Positions 43,669 to 53,184 of a DNA stretch of 64,000 nt are shown here, piece by piece. How positions within the stretch are numbered: position 1 is the first letter of the stretch; the number at the start of each line of letters is the position of its first letter. The notes below the pieces were generated by a model. That model was not told where the DNA came from and made no database searches. It saw nothing but the letters and a program-made list of their open reading frames with translations. The position numbers and the translations under genes are program-made. The DNA is taken from positions 679,372 through 743,371 of the forward strand of contig NZ_KI632511.1 in assembly GCF_000504285.1 (NCBI RefSeq). Reading direction: 5' to 3'. This stretch comes from Actinospica robiniae DSM 44927. Its GTDB lineage: Bacteria > Actinomycetota > Actinomycetes > Streptomycetales > Catenulisporaceae.

Positions 43669-44307
43669 GGTTCTCCCACGGAAGCGGTCGGCGGGTGGGA
43701 TCGGCTCGGGTGGTGGGGAGCCGTCAGCGCTCTCGGCCTGCGGACGCGTCGTCCGGGTACCGTGGAGGGGCCGCACGACACGCGGCGGCCTGGCGGGGTG
43801 GGGGTCGAGGGCCTCCGCCGTCGGAAGACGGGGAGGGGAGCGGCCCGCACAACGCCTCACCGAGCCGTCATGGTCACACGACGGTCACGGACTCCGCAAT
43901 GCATTGCGACCCCTGCGGCAGGTGCCCTGCCAGCCGTCTCAGAATCTGGATACGCCTCGTCTGATCTTTGGTAGAACCCCTTTGGCCTGCCCGTTCTCCG
44001 GTTGCGCACGGCCCGGGGAACCGGTGCGGCCGGAGTGTCGGGTGGGCCATACCGCAGGGATCGACGAAGCTGCGAATGTTCCCCTTCATCAAATGACGTA
44101 CATCTGGCGGCGACCTGTCTCGGTCCGGCCCGGCGCAGCTCAGGCAGGCGGCGGGCCGCGGCCGCGGGTGCGCCGCACGGCCCCGGCGGGTGGCCCGCGA
44201 ACGGCTCGCGGCGTCCGGCGGGGCCCGCGCGGCCGTAGGCGGGCAGGTTGGCCGCGCGCGGCCAACATCGCCCGGCGCGGTGTACGGGATGCGGAGCAGG
44301 CCGGATC
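43669..44307. other. Divergent promoter region inside the cluster
   Basis: About 640 bases between the unknown protein (minus) and the esterase (plus). A lower-GC patch at about 43900-44100 probably carries the promoters in both directions. I see no convincing gene or clear operator. Confidence 0.4.
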
Positions 44308-45378
44308 ATGGAGGCCGGTCGAGACGTGAGCGGGGAGGCGGAAGGCTTGGCACAGACCGATACCGGGCGGGCCGGCTCCGAAGCCGGGTACGCCCGTGTG
44401 GCTGCAGACCGTTCGTACCCTGATCCGGCGGCCCCGGTCTTCGACCCCGAACTCGTCCGGGTGGCCCGGCTTTACCGGCGCGTGGATCACGCCGACGCGC
44501 AAGCGGTGCGAAGCGAGGCCAAGCGGCGGATCCAGGTCTCCCGGATGGCCGGCTTGTGGCGCGGCGCCGACCCGGCGGTGACCTTCCAAGACCACGTGGT
44601 CCCCGCGTCGGACAGTTGTGCGGTGCCAGTCCGCGTCTACCTGCCGATCACGGCACGCGGCCCGCTCCCCGTCGTCCTCTACGCGCACGGCGGCGCCTTC
44701 ATCTCCGGCGACCTCGACTTCGAGCACCCGCGCTGCCTGGACCTGTGCCGAGAAACCGGGTTCGCCCTCGTCTCGATCGACTACCGGCTCGCACCCGAGC
44801 ATTCGTACCCTGCCGCACTCGACGACTGCCTGCACGTCTACCGGCGGCTGCTCGACGACGGCGGCGCCGGCCTCGGGTTCGAGACGGACGGGAGGACGGC
44901 GGTGGTCGGCGCCAGCGCGGGTGGCGCGCTGGTCGCGGCCCTGTGCCAAGCCGCGCGCGACCGGGCTTGGCCGCTGCCCGCGTTCCAGGTCCTGCTCTAC
45001 CCCGTGGCGGACGACCGGCTCGAGACGGCGTCGATGCGCGCGTGCGTCGACACCCCGGCCTGGGACGCACCCAACTGCGCGCACATGTGGAACCACTACC
45101 TCGGCCCGGCCGGCGCGCGCGGCGAGGTCGCGCCCTATGCCGCCCCTGGCCGGGCGACGGACCTGGCCGGGCTGCCCCCGGCCTACGTGATGACCGCGCA
45201 GTACGATCCGCTGCGCGACGAGGGCGCCGCTTACGCCGCCGCGCTCGCGTCCGCCGGGGTCCGGGTGGAGTACCACCAGTTCGCCGGGGCCTTCCACGGA
45301 TTCGACACGCTCGCCGGCGGGACGCTCTCGAGCCGAGCGCTGCGCGAGGCCGCGGACGTGCTCCGCGCCGCTCTATGA
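44308..45378 (+). CDS. Alpha/beta hydrolase, HSL-type esterase
   Basis: 356 residues from ATG 44308. Oxyanion motif YAHGGAFISGD (HGGAF), nucleophile GASAGGAL, acid in AQYDPLRDEG, and His in AFHGFDTL: the complete hormone-sensitive-lipase-family triad. In a biosynthetic cluster it could hydrolyse a carrier thioester, act as an editing or release enzyme, or remove an ester protecting group. It heads a plus-strand operon with the carrier protein (52-base gap) and kinase-like gene. Confidence 0.87.
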   Translation: MEAGRDVSGEAEGLAQTDTGRAGSEAGYARVAADRSYPDPAAPVFDPELVRVARLYRRVDHADAQAVRSEAKRRIQVSRMAGLWRGADPAVTFQDHVVPASDSCAVPVRVYLPITARGPLPVVLYAHGGAFISGDLDFEHPRCLDLCRETGFALVSIDYRLAPEHSYPAALDDCLHVYRRLLDDGGAGLGFETDGRTAVVGASAGGALVAALCQAARDRAWPLPAFQVLLYPVADDRLETASMRACVDTPAWDAPNCAHMWNHYLGPAGARGEVAPYAAPGRATDLAGLPPAYVMTAQYDPLRDEGAAYAAALASAGVRVEYHQFAGAFHGFDTLAGGTLSSRALREAADVLRAAL

Positions 45379-45430
45379 CCAGGCCGATCGCCGACACCGG
45401 CGCAGACCACGGAAAGGACGGGACCCGCCC

Positions 45431-45676
45431 ATGCTGACGGAAACCGAGTTCATGGAAGCGTCCAAAGGCTTCCTGGAGGAGATCGGCGCGGACCTCTCCG
45501 CCGTCGACCCGGACACCCACCTCATCGACGCCGGCGTGCTCGACTCACTGGCGATCCTGGCCTTCCTGGACTTCCTCGAGAACCGCTGCGGGGGAGTCGT
45601 GCAGATCGAGCAGTTGGAGATCGACTCGATCGCCACGCTGAACAACGCGTACAAGCTGCTGCTCTCCCAGACGTGA
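45431..45676 (+). CDS. Stand-alone acyl/peptidyl carrier protein
   Basis: 81 residues with the carrier-protein helix start DAGVLDSLAIL; Ser39 would carry phosphopantetheine. Helix I (TEFMEASKGFLEEIG) and helix III (QIEQLEIDSIATLNNAY) are in place. The AMP-ligase at 53181 lacks a carrier of its own and probably loads this one. Its stop overlaps the next gene. Confidence 0.88.
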   Translation: MLTETEFMEASKGFLEEIGADLSAVDPDTHLIDAGVLDSLAILAFLDFLENRCGGVVQIEQLEIDSIATLNNAYKLLLSQT

Positions 45677-46245
45677 CCGGGTCCGCAGCGCAGCTCGTCA
45701 CCCCGGCCTTCATTCTGACCGGGGCACCCGGCGCGGGGAAGACCGCCATCCTGCGGGTGCTCGAGAGCCGCGGGCACGACGTGGTCGAGGAGGCGGCCAC
45801 GGCCGTCATCGAGTGCGAACTCGCCCGCGGGGTCCGGGTGCCGATGGATGATCCGGCCGTGATAGAGCGGATCGCCGCGCTGCAGCTGACCCGTTGGGCC
45901 ACAGCTGCGCAGCGGCCTGCGAAAGTGCGCTTCTTCGACCGATCCCCGCTGTGCACGCTCGCTCTCGCCCGGTTCATGGATTACCCGGTGCCGGCGGCGC
46001 TGGGCGACGAGGTGGAACGGATGCGGGACGAACGCCTCTACCAGCCGCGGGTGTTCTTGATCCGGAATCAGGGCACGGTGAAACCGACCGTGGCCCGCCG
46101 GATCAGCCAGAACGACGCCGTCCGATTCGAGCGGATCCACGCCGAAGCCTACGCGGAGTTCGGCTACACCTGTGTGCCCGTCGCGCCGGCGCCGCTGGAC
46201 GAACGGGCACTGATCGTCGAGCGCGAGGCGCTGGGCGGCCACTGA
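45673..46245 (+). CDS. P-loop NTPase, AAA_28/NadR-kinase-like
   Basis: 190 residues from GTG 45673, overlapping the carrier gene stop. Walker A is TGAPGAGKTAILRVL, followed by VVEEAATAVIE and RFFDRSPLCTLAL, the pattern of AAA_28 proteins, which resemble NadR nicotinamide riboside kinases and phosphotransferases. It may phosphorylate a small molecule, either the metabolite as self-protection or an intermediate. Coupling to the carrier gene ties it to the cluster. Confidence 0.8.
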   Translation: MTGSAAQLVTPAFILTGAPGAGKTAILRVLESRGHDVVEEAATAVIECELARGVRVPMDDPAVIERIAALQLTRWATAAQRPAKVRFFDRSPLCTLALARFMDYPVPAALGDEVERMRDERLYQPRVFLIRNQGTVKPTVARRISQNDAVRFERIHAEAYAEFGYTCVPVAPAPLDERALIVEREALGGH

Positions 46246-46270
46246 CGCGGCATCCCGGGCATCCCGGCGG

Positions 46271-47038
46271 CTACGTCGCCGCCGCACGGTGCCAGGGCTT
46301 TGACACAGGGAATCCGAGGACGAGGATGCTCGCCCCCGCATCGCCGGCCTCGGCGCTTACCGCCTCGGACCCGGGAGGCTGCCAGCTCACCGATTGAGGC
46401 GAGTAGCGCCGGCGTGTCTCAGCCTCCTGCACCAGGACATCGCCGGCCAGGACCACCGCGAAACGGTGCCCGCGCGCGTCCGCGAGTAGCGGGATTCCAG
46501 TGCCCGGCCCGGCGTCCACCAGGCTCGCCCGAAGCTCGTCGGCCGGATCCTCGAGCAGAACCCTGCGTCGTAGCGTCCCGGCCTCCACCGCGTCCGCGCC
46601 GGTCTCGGCCCGGGCGTGCAGCGCGCGGCCGTCCGGCGCGATCCGCACATCCTGATCCAGCCCCGGGAATCTGATCGCGTCGGTGGGCTCCACGCGCAGG
46701 GTCAAGCTGCGCAGCGGCTCCGCCGGAGTGAGCGCCTCGCCGGCCGTGTGGGCGTCGGTGAAGCACACCAGGAACCGCGGCACCGCCCCGTCGTCGCGGA
46801 CGGCTGCGTCGGCCGGCCGCGCGTCCGGTGACGCCGTGTGCGCCCACAGAATCCGGAACTGGGCCACTGGGTGTGTGTGCGGGGCGAAGTCGCCGGTGCG
46901 GTGGTTCAGCGCGTACACCTGCGCGCCCTGACGCGGTGACGCGCCTCCGATGTAGTCGGCGACCGTGCAGATGGTCCGGCCGAACAACGCCCGCCGCGCC
47001 GCCGTCTGCGTGCGCTCGACGAACCAGCGACCGCCCAT
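46271..47038 (-). CDS. Cupin-like protein of unknown function
   Basis: 255 residues from ATG 47038 (AGAAGG upstream). GDFAPHTHPVAQFRILW contains the H-x-H of a cupin metal site; the second half (AGPGTGIPLLADARGHRFAVVLAGDVLVQ) looks like a second barrel without clear ligands. The family is not certain. It is convergent with the kinase-like gene and divergent from the ABC transporter operon. A role as oxygenase, isomerase or sensor in the pathway is possible. Confidence 0.6.
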   Translation of the reverse strand: MGGRWFVERTQTAARRALFGRTICTVADYIGGASPRQGAQVYALNHRTGDFAPHTHPVAQFRILWAHTASPDARPADAAVRDDGAVPRFLVCFTDAHTAGEALTPAEPLRSLTLRVEPTDAIRFPGLDQDVRIAPDGRALHARAETGADAVEAGTLRRRVLLEDPADELRASLVDAGPGTGIPLLADARGHRFAVVLAGDVLVQEAETRRRYSPQSVSWQPPGSEAVSAEAGDAGASILVLGFPVSKPWHRAAAT

Positions 47039-47486
47039 CACCCCACCGCCTTCTGTTTCCGGGGAATGCACGGAGGATAGCCGATCGTTCTCCCGTCCGA
47101 GGACGCCGCGGACCACGGCAGAGCTCGAATGCGAGCCTCGGCTGAAGCGGAACGGCCGCTTCCGCCCGGCCGGTCCGTCCAAGGATTTCCGGGCTGGTGG
47201 CGGGTAGGCCGCCGATTATCCGGGGGATAACTCAAGTTCTGCTTCACTTTGCCGCCGGGAGTCCGCTTCACCGAAAGGGGCGCGGTGCAATGAACCCGGG
47301 TCAGATTGGCCGGATCAGGCCGTTCTTTCGCCCGACGGTTGCGAACGGTTGACGGGAAAGCAGAGGCCGGGAACCATACTGCTGATCAGTGTGCGATCAC
47401 TGCGGTCGCGGACGACCACGGGTGAGGTCCACCACTGCCGGGCCGGCGGGCCGGGGCGAGGGGTGCTCGGTGAGGAAGGGGCCGTC
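47039..47486. other. Promoter region of the ABC exporter operon
   Basis: About 450 bases between divergent genes. Open frames here are low complexity and I see no operator that can be called. Confidence 0.35.
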
Positions 47487-49550
47487 GTGCCAGCAGGCGC
47501 CGCCGGAAACGGGAGATCCCACCGTGGCGGACCGGACCGCGACGGCGCGCCGGAAGGCGCCGCCGACTCGGGAGAGCGCTTTCCAGCGGACGCGCCCGCA
47601 CCGGGTAAGCGCATACCCGGTACCGGGCCGGCCCGCTCGCGGTTCTCCGGCGCGTCCCTGCGCGACCGGGCTCGGGCGCGGGCCCAGCCCTGGCGCGAGA
47701 TCCTCGCGGTCGTGCCGCGCGGAGGCCTGCCGGCCCTGGCCGCAGGAGCGCTCAGCCTCGTCCTCGGCATCCTTCCGCTGATCTTCATCGTCGGCATGAG
47801 TACGGTTCTCCAGCGCCTGCCCGCGGTCCTGGCCGCGCCGGTCGGCCGCCGCGGCTGGGGGCCGCTCGTCGTCCCGCTGGCCCTCTCCGCCGCCGCGTTC
47901 GTGCTGCAGCAGCTGTTCACCCCGTGGCGCACCGCGCTCGGCGAGGCGGTGACCCGCCGCGTCGACGGCACCTGTATCAACGCAATGATGGTGCTCGCGG
48001 CCGACGACGCCCCGCTGCGCCTGCTCGACGACGCCGAGGCCGTCGGCTCGCTGCTCGAGGGGCGCGAGGCGATCCTGCGCCAGTCGCTGACCCCGGGCGA
48101 GGCGGTCGCCGGCCTGCTCGCGCTGCTCGCCCGGTACACCCAGCTGCTCGGCGCCTGCCTGCTGATCGGCCGCGCGCTCGGCGTCGGCGCCGCCATGCTG
48201 GCCACTGCCGTCGCCCTGACCATGCGCTTCGGCCAGCGCGGCTCGCTCGGCCGGTTCGCCGCGCTCTGGCGCTCGCTCGCCGCCCCGCGCCGCCAGGTGG
48301 CCTACGTGCGCCGGATCGGCGCGGGTGTCGCCGCGGCCAAGGAGATACGTGTCCTGCGTCTGTCCGCCTGGATTTCGGCGCGGCACGACCAAGAGACCGA
48401 CGCGTTCCTCAGCCGCCTCTGGCACGGCCGGCGGGGACTGCTGTTCCGGCCCTTCGTGTTCCTGGCCGTCGCCGGGTTCGCCGGCGTACTCGGCACCCTG
48501 CTCCTGCTCGCCCACGCGATCGGCGGCGGTCGCCTCTCGCTGCTGGACCTGGCCGTCGCGGCACAGTGTGTGCTGATCGCCGCCCGATTCGGCGTCTACT
48601 TCCCCGAATGCGACGTCCAGACGCAGTACGGCATGAACGCCATGCGCTGCCTGACGGCGTTCGACCAGCGGGTCCGCGCAGCCGAGCCGTCCGCCGCCGG
48701 CCCCACGCCCACGCCGACGACGACGAACGAAACCCCGATCGCCGGGCGCGGCGTGATCCGCTTCGAAGGGGTCGGATTCCGCTACGCGCCGCAGGCGCCC
48801 TGGGTCGTACGCGGCCTCGACCTGGTCATCGAGCCCGGCCGCTCCACCGCCGTGGTCGGGCTCAACGGCGCCGGAAAGACCACCATCGTCAAACTCCTGA
48901 CCGGGCTCTACCCGCCCGAGGAGGGCCGGATCACGATTGACGGCACGGACATCGCGAGCCTGCCGCCGCAGCAGTGGCGCGCCGCCTTCGCGGCCGTGTT
49001 CCAGGACTTCATCCGGTACGAGCTCACCTTCGACGAGAACATCGCGATCGGCTACCCGGCCGGTGACCCGGACGATCCCGAGGTTCTGGCCGCCGCCGAA
49101 CGGGTCGGCGTGGGGGAGTTGCGCGCGTCCCTGCCGGCCGGCGGCGGCACCGTCCTGTCCAGCCGGTATGACGGCGGGGCCGACCTGTCCGGCGGCCAGT
49201 GGCAGCGGGTCGCGCTGGCCCGGATGTTCCGCGCGGTGGCCGGCGGCGCCCGCGTGCTCGTCCTGGACGAGCCCACCGCCGCCCTCGACGTGCGGGCCGA
49301 GGCGGACTTCTTCGACCGCGTCCTCGCCCTCTCCGAAGGACTCACCACCGTCATGATCTCCCACCGCTTCGCCACGATCCGGCGCGCCGACCACATCGTC
49401 GTGCTCGACGGCGGCGCCGTCGCCGAACAGGGTTCGCACCCGGAGTTGATGGCCGCTGGCGGCCGCTATGCCGACCTGTTCCTGCTCCAGGCCGAACGCT
49501 TCGAGGCGGCCGACCCGGCGGCCGGGCAGACGCGGGAGGCGGTCCGTTGA
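47487..49550 (+). CDS. ABC exporter half-transporter 1
   Basis: About 687 residues if it starts at GTG 47487 (AGGAAGG upstream); the first 60 residues are low-complexity and the true start could be later. The membrane domain has six helices (first GGLPALAAGALSLVLGILP). The nucleotide-binding domain has Walker A GLNGAGKTTIVKLL, Q-loop AAVFQDFIRY, signature DLSGGQWQR, Walker B VLVLDEPTAALD, and the His switch ISHRF. Coupled to a second half-transporter through TTGA, so the pair probably forms a heterodimer that exports the product. Confidence 0.88.
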   Translation: MPAGAAGNGRSHRGGPDRDGAPEGAADSGERFPADAPAPGKRIPGTGPARSRFSGASLRDRARARAQPWREILAVVPRGGLPALAAGALSLVLGILPLIFIVGMSTVLQRLPAVLAAPVGRRGWGPLVVPLALSAAAFVLQQLFTPWRTALGEAVTRRVDGTCINAMMVLAADDAPLRLLDDAEAVGSLLEGREAILRQSLTPGEAVAGLLALLARYTQLLGACLLIGRALGVGAAMLATAVALTMRFGQRGSLGRFAALWRSLAAPRRQVAYVRRIGAGVAAAKEIRVLRLSAWISARHDQETDAFLSRLWHGRRGLLFRPFVFLAVAGFAGVLGTLLLLAHAIGGGRLSLLDLAVAAQCVLIAARFGVYFPECDVQTQYGMNAMRCLTAFDQRVRAAEPSAAGPTPTPTTTNETPIAGRGVIRFEGVGFRYAPQAPWVVRGLDLVIEPGRSTAVVGLNGAGKTTIVKLLTGLYPPEEGRITIDGTDIASLPPQQWRAAFAAVFQDFIRYELTFDENIAIGYPAGDPDDPEVLAAAERVGVGELRASLPAGGGTVLSSRYDGGADLSGGQWQRVALARMFRAVAGGARVLVLDEPTAALDVRAEADFFDRVLALSEGLTTVMISHRFATIRRADHIVVLDGGAVAEQGSHPELMAAGGRYADLFLLQAERFEAADPAAGQTREAVR

Positions 49551-51391
49551 CCTCCGCGCTGCGCGCCGTCCGCGGTCAGCTCGCGCTGGCCTGGCGCACC
49601 GACCCGCGCCGCTTCGTCTTCGCCTCCCTGCTGTTGCTGATCGGCTACCTGGCCACGCCGGTGATCGCGCTGCTGCTCAAGGAGCTGACCGACCGCGTGG
49701 TGGCGGCCTCGTACGGCGCCGTACCGTGGCTGTGCGCGGCCTGCGCCGGCGCCCTGATCCTCGAGCTGATGCTCGGTCACTTCGCGCACCTGCTCTACTT
49801 CGAGGTCGGCGAGATGGCCGAGGCCGCGCTGCACGGCGAGTTGATGCGCCACGCCAACGGCTCGCCGTCGCTCGAGGACATCAACAGCCCGGGCTTCACC
49901 GACACGCTCACTCTGGCGATGGACGGGCTGCCCAAGACCCGGGCCGCGCTGGAATCCACGCTGCAGCTGATCGGCATCGCCCTGCAGACCGCGCTCTCCA
50001 CCTTCCTGCTCGCCACGATCACGCCCTGGCTGGTGCTGCTGCCCGTGGTCGCCGCGCTGCCGGTCGCGCTCGGGCGCACTGCCCAGCAGGTGACCGAGCG
50101 CGCCCGCGAACAGACCGTGCAGAAAACCCGCCTCAGCAGGCATCTGATCCAGCTGGCCACCGAGCCCGCGTCGGTGTGCGAGCTGCGCATCCAGGGCTCG
50201 GCCGCCCTGGTGCGCCGACGCCAGCAGACCGCCTGGCGCGAGTCCGGCGCGGTGCTGAACCGGGCCGGCTACCGGGCCGCCGCGATCCGCTCGGCCGGGC
50301 AGCTCGGCTTCGCCCTCGCCTACGGCGGCGCCATCGCCCTGGTTGTGCGTCAGGCCGTCGACGGCCGGGTCGGCATCGGCGACGTGGTGCTGCTGATCAC
50401 CCTGGCCGTACAGATCAGCAGCCAGGTCGCCACCGGGCTGGGCCTGCTCACCTCGCTGCAGGACTTCGGGCACACCTTCGACCGGCTCGACACGGTGGCG
50501 GCGCGCACCCCGCGGCCGGCCGCCCCGGCAAGCCGGACGCGTCCGGCGGAGCGGCGTCCGCCCGAGACTCTGCGGTCCGGGATCGCGCTGGAGAAGGTCG
50601 GTTTCCGCTACCCCGGCGCCGACCGGGCCGTGCTGCACGAGGTCGACCTGACCCTGCCGGCCGGCGAGACCATCGCGCTGGTGGGGGAGAACGGGGCCGG
50701 CAAGAGCACGCTGGTCAAACTGCTGTGCGGGCTCTACCAGCCGACCTCCGGCCGGATCCTGGTGGACGGGGTGGACCTGCGCGAGATCGACCCGGCCGCC
50801 TGGTTCGCCCGGATCGCGCCGCTGTTCCAGGACTTCGCTCGGCTGCACCTGAGCCTGCGCGAGAGCGTCGGGGTCGGCGCCGTCGCCGCGATCGACGACG
50901 GGCCGCGGGTGCTCGGCGCGCTCGATCAGGCCCGGGCGCGACGGGTGCTCCAGCGGGTGCCCGAAGGGCTCGACGGCCTGCTCGGCCGGGAGTACGGCCC
51001 GGGCACGGAACTGTCCGGCGGACAGTGGCAGCTCGTCGGCCTGGCCCGCACCCTGATGGCCGCGGACCCGCTGATCCTCGTGCTCGACGAGCCGGCCGCC
51101 GCGCTCGACGCGACCGCGGAGCACGCGCTGTTCGAACGGTTCGGCTCCGCCGCCCGGCAGGCCGGCACCGATCGCGGAGCACTGACCCTGTTCACCTCGC
51201 ACCGCTTCTCCACGGTCCGGATGGCCGACCGGATCATCGTGTTCGAAGGCGGCCGCGTCGTGCAGAACGGCGGCCACGACGCGCTGATGCGGGCCGACGG
51301 CCCCTACGCGGAGCTGTTCCTGCTGCACGCCCGCGGCTACCGGCACGATGCCGTGGACGCCCCGCCGGACCGGGATGAGCCGGCCGGCTAG
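49547..51391 (+). CDS. ABC exporter half-transporter 2
   Basis: 614 residues from TTG 49547, whose TGA overlap with gene 1 fixes the start. Membrane domain (FVFASLLLLIGYLATPVIALL and five further helices), then Walker A GENGAGKSTLVKLL, Q-loop APLFQDFARL, signature ELSGGQWQL, Walker B ILVLDEPAAALD, His switch TSHRF. Both ATP sites of the dimer look complete, although the Walker B of this partner has Pro-Ala instead of Pro-Thr. Long open frames on the opposite strand are shadows. Confidence 0.9.
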   Translation: MTSALRAVRGQLALAWRTDPRRFVFASLLLLIGYLATPVIALLLKELTDRVVAASYGAVPWLCAACAGALILELMLGHFAHLLYFEVGEMAEAALHGELMRHANGSPSLEDINSPGFTDTLTLAMDGLPKTRAALESTLQLIGIALQTALSTFLLATITPWLVLLPVVAALPVALGRTAQQVTERAREQTVQKTRLSRHLIQLATEPASVCELRIQGSAALVRRRQQTAWRESGAVLNRAGYRAAAIRSAGQLGFALAYGGAIALVVRQAVDGRVGIGDVVLLITLAVQISSQVATGLGLLTSLQDFGHTFDRLDTVAARTPRPAAPASRTRPAERRPPETLRSGIALEKVGFRYPGADRAVLHEVDLTLPAGETIALVGENGAGKSTLVKLLCGLYQPTSGRILVDGVDLREIDPAAWFARIAPLFQDFARLHLSLRESVGVGAVAAIDDGPRVLGALDQARARRVLQRVPEGLDGLLGREYGPGTELSGGQWQLVGLARTLMAADPLILVLDEPAAALDATAEHALFERFGSAARQAGTDRGALTLFTSHRFSTVRMADRIIVFEGGRVVQNGGHDALMRADGPYAELFLLHARGYRHDAVDAPPDRDEPAG

Positions 51392-51493
51392 CCGGCCGCC
51401 TGCGGCACCCACCCCGGGCCGGGGCGCGGGGGCGGGCGGCCGTGGAAGGTGAACGGCGGGAGACATTCGAGGAAACGGAAATCGGAGGATGCG

Positions 51494-51763
51494 TTGACAC
51501 GAGCGACCACCATCCAGCGGACGGGCGCGGCGGCGCGCGACGTCCCCGCCTCCGCCCCGTACGGGTCCGAAGGCGAGATCACGCCGGCCGAACGCGAACT
51601 GCTCGGCTACCTGGCCCAGGGCCTCGCCCTGGCCGTCATCGCCCGGCGGACGTACACCTCGGAGCGTACCCTGCGCCGCCGGATCAGGATCCTGTGCGAG
51701 CGGATCGGGGTGGACACGCTGATCGAGGCGGTCGCCTGGGCCGCTCGCAGGGGCCTGATCTGA
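51494..51763 (+). CDS. Small LuxR-type HTH regulator
   Basis: 89 residues. TTG 51494 lies five bases after GGAGG and is preferred over an ATG at 51449, which has no such site. The C-terminal 60 residues fit a LuxR/NarL HTH: ITPAERELLGYLAQGLALAV, IARRTYTSERTLRRRIRILC, ERIGVDTLIEAVAWA. There is no receiver or ligand domain, only a short N-terminal tail. Such orphan regulators commonly activate the cluster in which they lie. Confidence 0.75.
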   Translation: MTRATTIQRTGAAARDVPASAPYGSEGEITPAERELLGYLAQGLALAVIARRTYTSERTLRRRIRILCERIGVDTLIEAVAWAARRGLI

Positions 51764-51833
51764 CCGCCGCCGGCCGGGAACGGACCGATCCCCGGGCCGC
51801 CGGGGCCCCACCGAGACGAAGAGGAGTGTGCAG

Positions 51834-52685
51834 ATGCGGGTAGGTTTCATCGGCGCCGGGTTGATGGGTGCTCCGATGGTGCAGCGGCTGATCGAGGCCG
51901 GGCACGAGGTCGTGGTGCACGTGCGCGATCCGGCCCGGCGCCCCGAGGGATGGACCACGACCGGCTCGATCGCCGAGGCGGTGGAGGGCGCCGAGGTCGT
52001 CTGCACGGTCCTGCCGGACACCGAGCAGGTGCGCGAGGTCGTCGGTGCCGTCCTGTCCGTCGCGGCCCCCGGCACCGTCCTGCTCGAGATGACCACACAC
52101 GCCCCGGCCGTGGCCCGGGAACTGGCCGCCGAGGCCGAAGCCCGCGGGATCGTGTACCTCGACTGCCCCGCGGCCGGCGGCGTGCCGGCCGTGCGCACCG
52201 GGACGCTCGGGATCTGGGTCGGCGGCCCGGCAGACGCGCTCGAACGCGCCCGGCCGGTGCTCGCTGCGATCGGCGACGAGGCGAAATTGCGCCACTGCGG
52301 CCCGGTCGGTGCCGGGCTGGTGGTCAAACTGGTCAACAACTACCTCGTCGCGGTCAACGCCGTCGCGTCCGGCGAAGCGCTCGCGGTGGTCCGCGAGGCC
52401 GGCGTCGACCCGCGGGTGGCGATCGAGGCGATCGTCACCGGCGGCGGCGGAAGCAACGCCCAACTGGCCAACCTCTACCCCAACCGGGTTCTCGCCGGCG
52501 ACTTCGAGCCCGGATTCAAGCTCGGCCTGATGCTCAAGGACCTGCGACACGCGATCGACCTGGCCGAGCAGACGAAGGTGCCGCTGCATCCCGGACCGGC
52601 CGTGCGTGACCGTATCGCCGAAGCCGGCGAGGTCTACGGGCACGAGGTCGACTTCGGCTCGGTGGCCCGCCTCTACGGCTGGTGA
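51834..52685 (+). CDS. Beta-hydroxyacid dehydrogenase / imine reductase-like
   Basis: 283 residues from ATG 51834 with GAGGAG upstream. NADPH-binding GFIGAGLMGAPM (Gly-rich loop), substrate loop DCPAAGGVPAVRTGTLGIWVGG, and GPVGAGLVVKLVNNYL with the catalytic Lys; the C-terminal helical domain is typical of HIBADH. Substrates in the family are 3-hydroxyacids, and some members reduce imines, which would suit a reductively released aldehyde condensed with an amine. That link is inference. Confidence 0.85.
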   Translation: MRVGFIGAGLMGAPMVQRLIEAGHEVVVHVRDPARRPEGWTTTGSIAEAVEGAEVVCTVLPDTEQVREVVGAVLSVAAPGTVLLEMTTHAPAVARELAAEAEARGIVYLDCPAAGGVPAVRTGTLGIWVGGPADALERARPVLAAIGDEAKLRHCGPVGAGLVVKLVNNYLVAVNAVASGEALAVVREAGVDPRVAIEAIVTGGGGSNAQLANLYPNRVLAGDFEPGFKLGLMLKDLRHAIDLAEQTKVPLHPGPAVRDRIAEAGEVYGHEVDFGSVARLYGW

Positions 52686-52746
52686 GCCCGGCCCGTCCCC
52701 TCCCCTTCTCCGAGTTCTACCCCTGCGAAGACGGAAAGGTCGTCCG

Positions 52747-53184
52747 TTGCCGTACCAGGTCCGCCAAGCCCGCGAAGAACAGGACGTGCGCCGCTGCTGG
52801 CCGGTGTTCCGGGAGCTGCGCCTGAACATCCCGAGCGAGGAGGAGTACGTCGCGCGCTGGAAGCGCCAGTGCGACGAGGCCTATCAGATCGTGTACATCG
52901 AGGTGGACGGCGAGGTCCGCGCCGTCGGCGGCTACCGCCTGGTGCACTCGATGGCCTGGGGCCGCATCCTCTACCTCGACGACCTCGGCGCGCTCGCCGA
53001 GCACCAGGGCTCCGGCCTGGGCAGCGCGATCCTCGCCCACCTCCAGGCGGAGGCCCGGCGGCTCGGCTGCGAGGCCGTCCACCTCGACACCGGCTACCAC
53101 CGGCAGAAGGCGCACCGGGCCTATCTGCGCAACGGCTTCGTGCTCGACAGCCACCACCTGCAATGGAAGGCCGGCCCGGCATGA
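52747..53184 (+). CDS. GNAT acetyltransferase
   Basis: 145 residues from TTG 52747 with GGAAAGG upstream. Motif A is LGALAEHQGSGLGSAILAHL (Q-x-x-G-x-G), motif B DTGYHRQKAHRAYLRNGF. The family moves an acetyl group from acetyl-CoA to an amine. ATGA coupling with the AMP-ligase gene suggests that it acts on the same intermediate or protects the host from the product. Confidence 0.85.
   Translation: MPYQVRQAREEQDVRRCWPVFRELRLNIPSEEEYVARWKRQCDEAYQIVYIEVDGEVRAVGGYRLVHSMAWGRILYLDDLGALAEHQGSGLGSAILAHLQAEARRLGCEAVHLDTGYHRQKAHRAYLRNGFVLDSHHLQWKAGPA

Noticed and set aside
51382-51397. GGCCGGCTAGCCGGCC palindrome as a terminator
   Set aside because: It spans the stop codon of the second ABC gene and is a simple GC palindrome without loop; not convincing.
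49466-52339. 957-codon open frame on the minus strand
   Set aside because: It is a shadow of the ABC transporter and dehydrogenase genes, Arg/Gly/Pro-rich and without a domain.
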